Shown piece after piece: positions 63,221-64,000 of a DNA stretch of 64,000 bases. This DNA comes from an uncultured cyanobacterium (GTDB taxonomy: Bacteria; Cyanobacteriota; Cyanobacteriia; CACIAM-69d): assembly GCA_937883785.1 (NCBI GenBank), contig CALGDE010000167.1, positions 1-64,000 of the forward strand, written 5' to 3'. The notes below the pieces were generated by a model. The model worked only from the letters and a program-made list of their open reading frames with translations, was not told the DNA's origin and made no database searches. Position 1 is the stretch's first letter, and every line of letters begins with the position of its first letter. Position numbers and translations under genes: made by a program.

Positions 63221-63336
63221 GTGCATAGAAATATTAGTGCATATAAATGTTCAGGTATTGTTGGGTAAGGATTACTGGATTAGCTTGAACTAGTTTCGCT
63301 GGATATGGCAGGCTAGCTCGCCTGCGCTCTTTTCGT

Positions 63337-64000
63337 ATGCTTGAAACCGCCTTATTTTTCTTTCCCCATTGCTTTTACCCTCCCAGGACCGGCGCCCATG
63401 CTCGTTCTGTCACCACAATCAATGCGCTTAAATCCCTTGGATACAAAGTATTAGTTGTAAGCATTGCCCATGATGCTAAGTGGAATGGTTTCTATCTCTG
63501 GACACAGGACTCCTGTAATCAGATGGCGACAGACTTGGGCGTGGACGTTGTGGTTATTCCCGATGAAGCTGACGATTTAAATCAGATTTATCGCAATCCA
63601 GTAAATGCGGGTCCAGTGGTCGTCAATCCTCCTCTCCATTTACTAGAGAAATTCAAATCGCTGATTCTTCAAGTTAAGCCAACTATTATTTTTAATAACT
63701 ACACACGATGGCATCGGTTAGTTAATCCGCTGGAATTGATAGACGAAGATTTGTTTAATAAAGGCGCTTTGCCGAAGCCAGTTAGCATTCTTGAAATGCA
63801 CGATTTAATTACGGTAAATCATTGGCTACAAAGCCAAGTAAATGCCTTGATTGGTTCGCCGCCATATGATCGAGCATTGCCAGACAACGCTTTCTTAAGC
63901 TTTACCCAAGGCACCCAGAGCCAAGAACATATAGGGGGAGTAAGTGGTGAGTGTGAAATTTATGATTCATACGATATAACTGTGGCAATTTCCCGAAAGG
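63337..64000 (+). CDS. GT4-type glycosyltransferase, N-terminal part (runs off window)
   Basis: An open frame from ATG 63337 continues to the window end without a stop (221 codons visible). It begins with a GT-B-like ALFFFPHCFYPPRTGAHARSVTTINALKSLGYKVLVVS, carries a strand-turn pattern KPTIIFNNYTRWHRL, and SILEMHDLITVNH, and ends SYDITVAISRK, the acceptor-domain end of GT4 proteins. The C-terminal donor domain lies beyond the window. It follows the GT2 gene by 116 bp in the same direction. Confidence 0.75.
   Translation, partial: MLETALFFFPHCFYPPRTGAHARSVTTINALKSLGYKVLVVSIAHDAKWNGFYLWTQDSCNQMATDLGVDVVVIPDEADDLNQIYRNPVNAGPVVVNPPLHLLEKFKSLILQVKPTIIFNNYTRWHRLVNPLELIDEDLFNKGALPKPVSILEMHDLITVNHWLQSQVNALIGSPPYDRALPDNAFLSFTQGTQSQEHIGGVSGECEIYDSYDITVAISRK

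Noticed and set aside
1-64000. CRISPR arrays, tRNA or rRNA genes, prophage and intact IS transposases
   Set aside because: Looked for on both strands; no spaced direct repeats with unique spacers, no T-loop-containing cloverleaf, and no transposase motifs were seen.
1-64000. HIP1 (GCGATCGC) as a repeat feature
   Set aside because: It is a genome-wide cyanobacterial octamer and not a local element; used only to identify the organism type.

Overview
The window is chromosomal DNA from a cyanobacterium. Direct evidence is the very high density of the HIP1 palindrome GCGATCGC, together with a photosynthetic gene set: PetM, the PSII assembly factors Ycf39, Psb28 and Psb34, the proton-extrusion protein PxcA, the System II cytochrome c protein CcsA, and cyanobacterial DUF3288 and DUF3611 proteins. 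I cannot name the genus. No tRNA, rRNA, CRISPR array, prophage or intact transposase was seen, so this is mostly ordinary core genome with short, mixed-strand operons.

Layout. 1-5.2 kb: asparaginase, RTX protein, DUF1499, hydrolase and a CrhR-type RNA helicase with a repeat-bearing leader. 5.6-11.6 kb: NAD kinase, a petM-ycf39 unit, tilS, ccsA and psb34. 11.6-15.2 kb: a partner-switching pair (response regulator/PP2C phosphatase and an RsbW-like ATPase) around an apparently non-coding 965-bp stretch, then a creatininase whose stop codon lies in a 16-bp tandem repeat. 15.2-18.5 kb: an envelope-stress type operon (ECF sigma, anti-sigma, two Spy/CpxP-like proteins) with its own terminator. 18.7-29.4 kb: a COG0523 GTPase with an exceptional His-rich minisatellite, a Ser/Thr kinase, mnmA, a solo ABC ATPase and rsmD. 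29.6-36 kb: Kir potassium channel, rbgA, pxcA and a degenerate UvrD-like helicase. 37-40.4 kb: small membrane proteins, including a 35-aa ORF overlapping the DUF2237 gene by ATGA. 40.4-48.2 kb: xseA, glycosyltransferase, PfkB kinase, a RecB-like nuclease, ArsR and pirin. 48.4-55.3 kb: BON/OmpA protein, two coiled-coil proteins sharing a motif, and an MscS channel. 55.4-64 kb: fused cobA-hemD, psb28, moaB, a retropepsin-like lipoprotein, carA, and two glycosyltransferases, the second cut by the window edge.

Two themes stand out. First, short tandem duplications (9-16 bp) recur at about twenty sites, in intergenic DNA, across stop codons, and in frame inside genes (multiples of 3), suggesting frequent local slippage. 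Second, two loci look like envelope systems: the sigma/anti-sigma/Spy/Spy operon and the OmpA/coiled-coil/MscS cluster. The latter is the best candidate here for an undescribed system.
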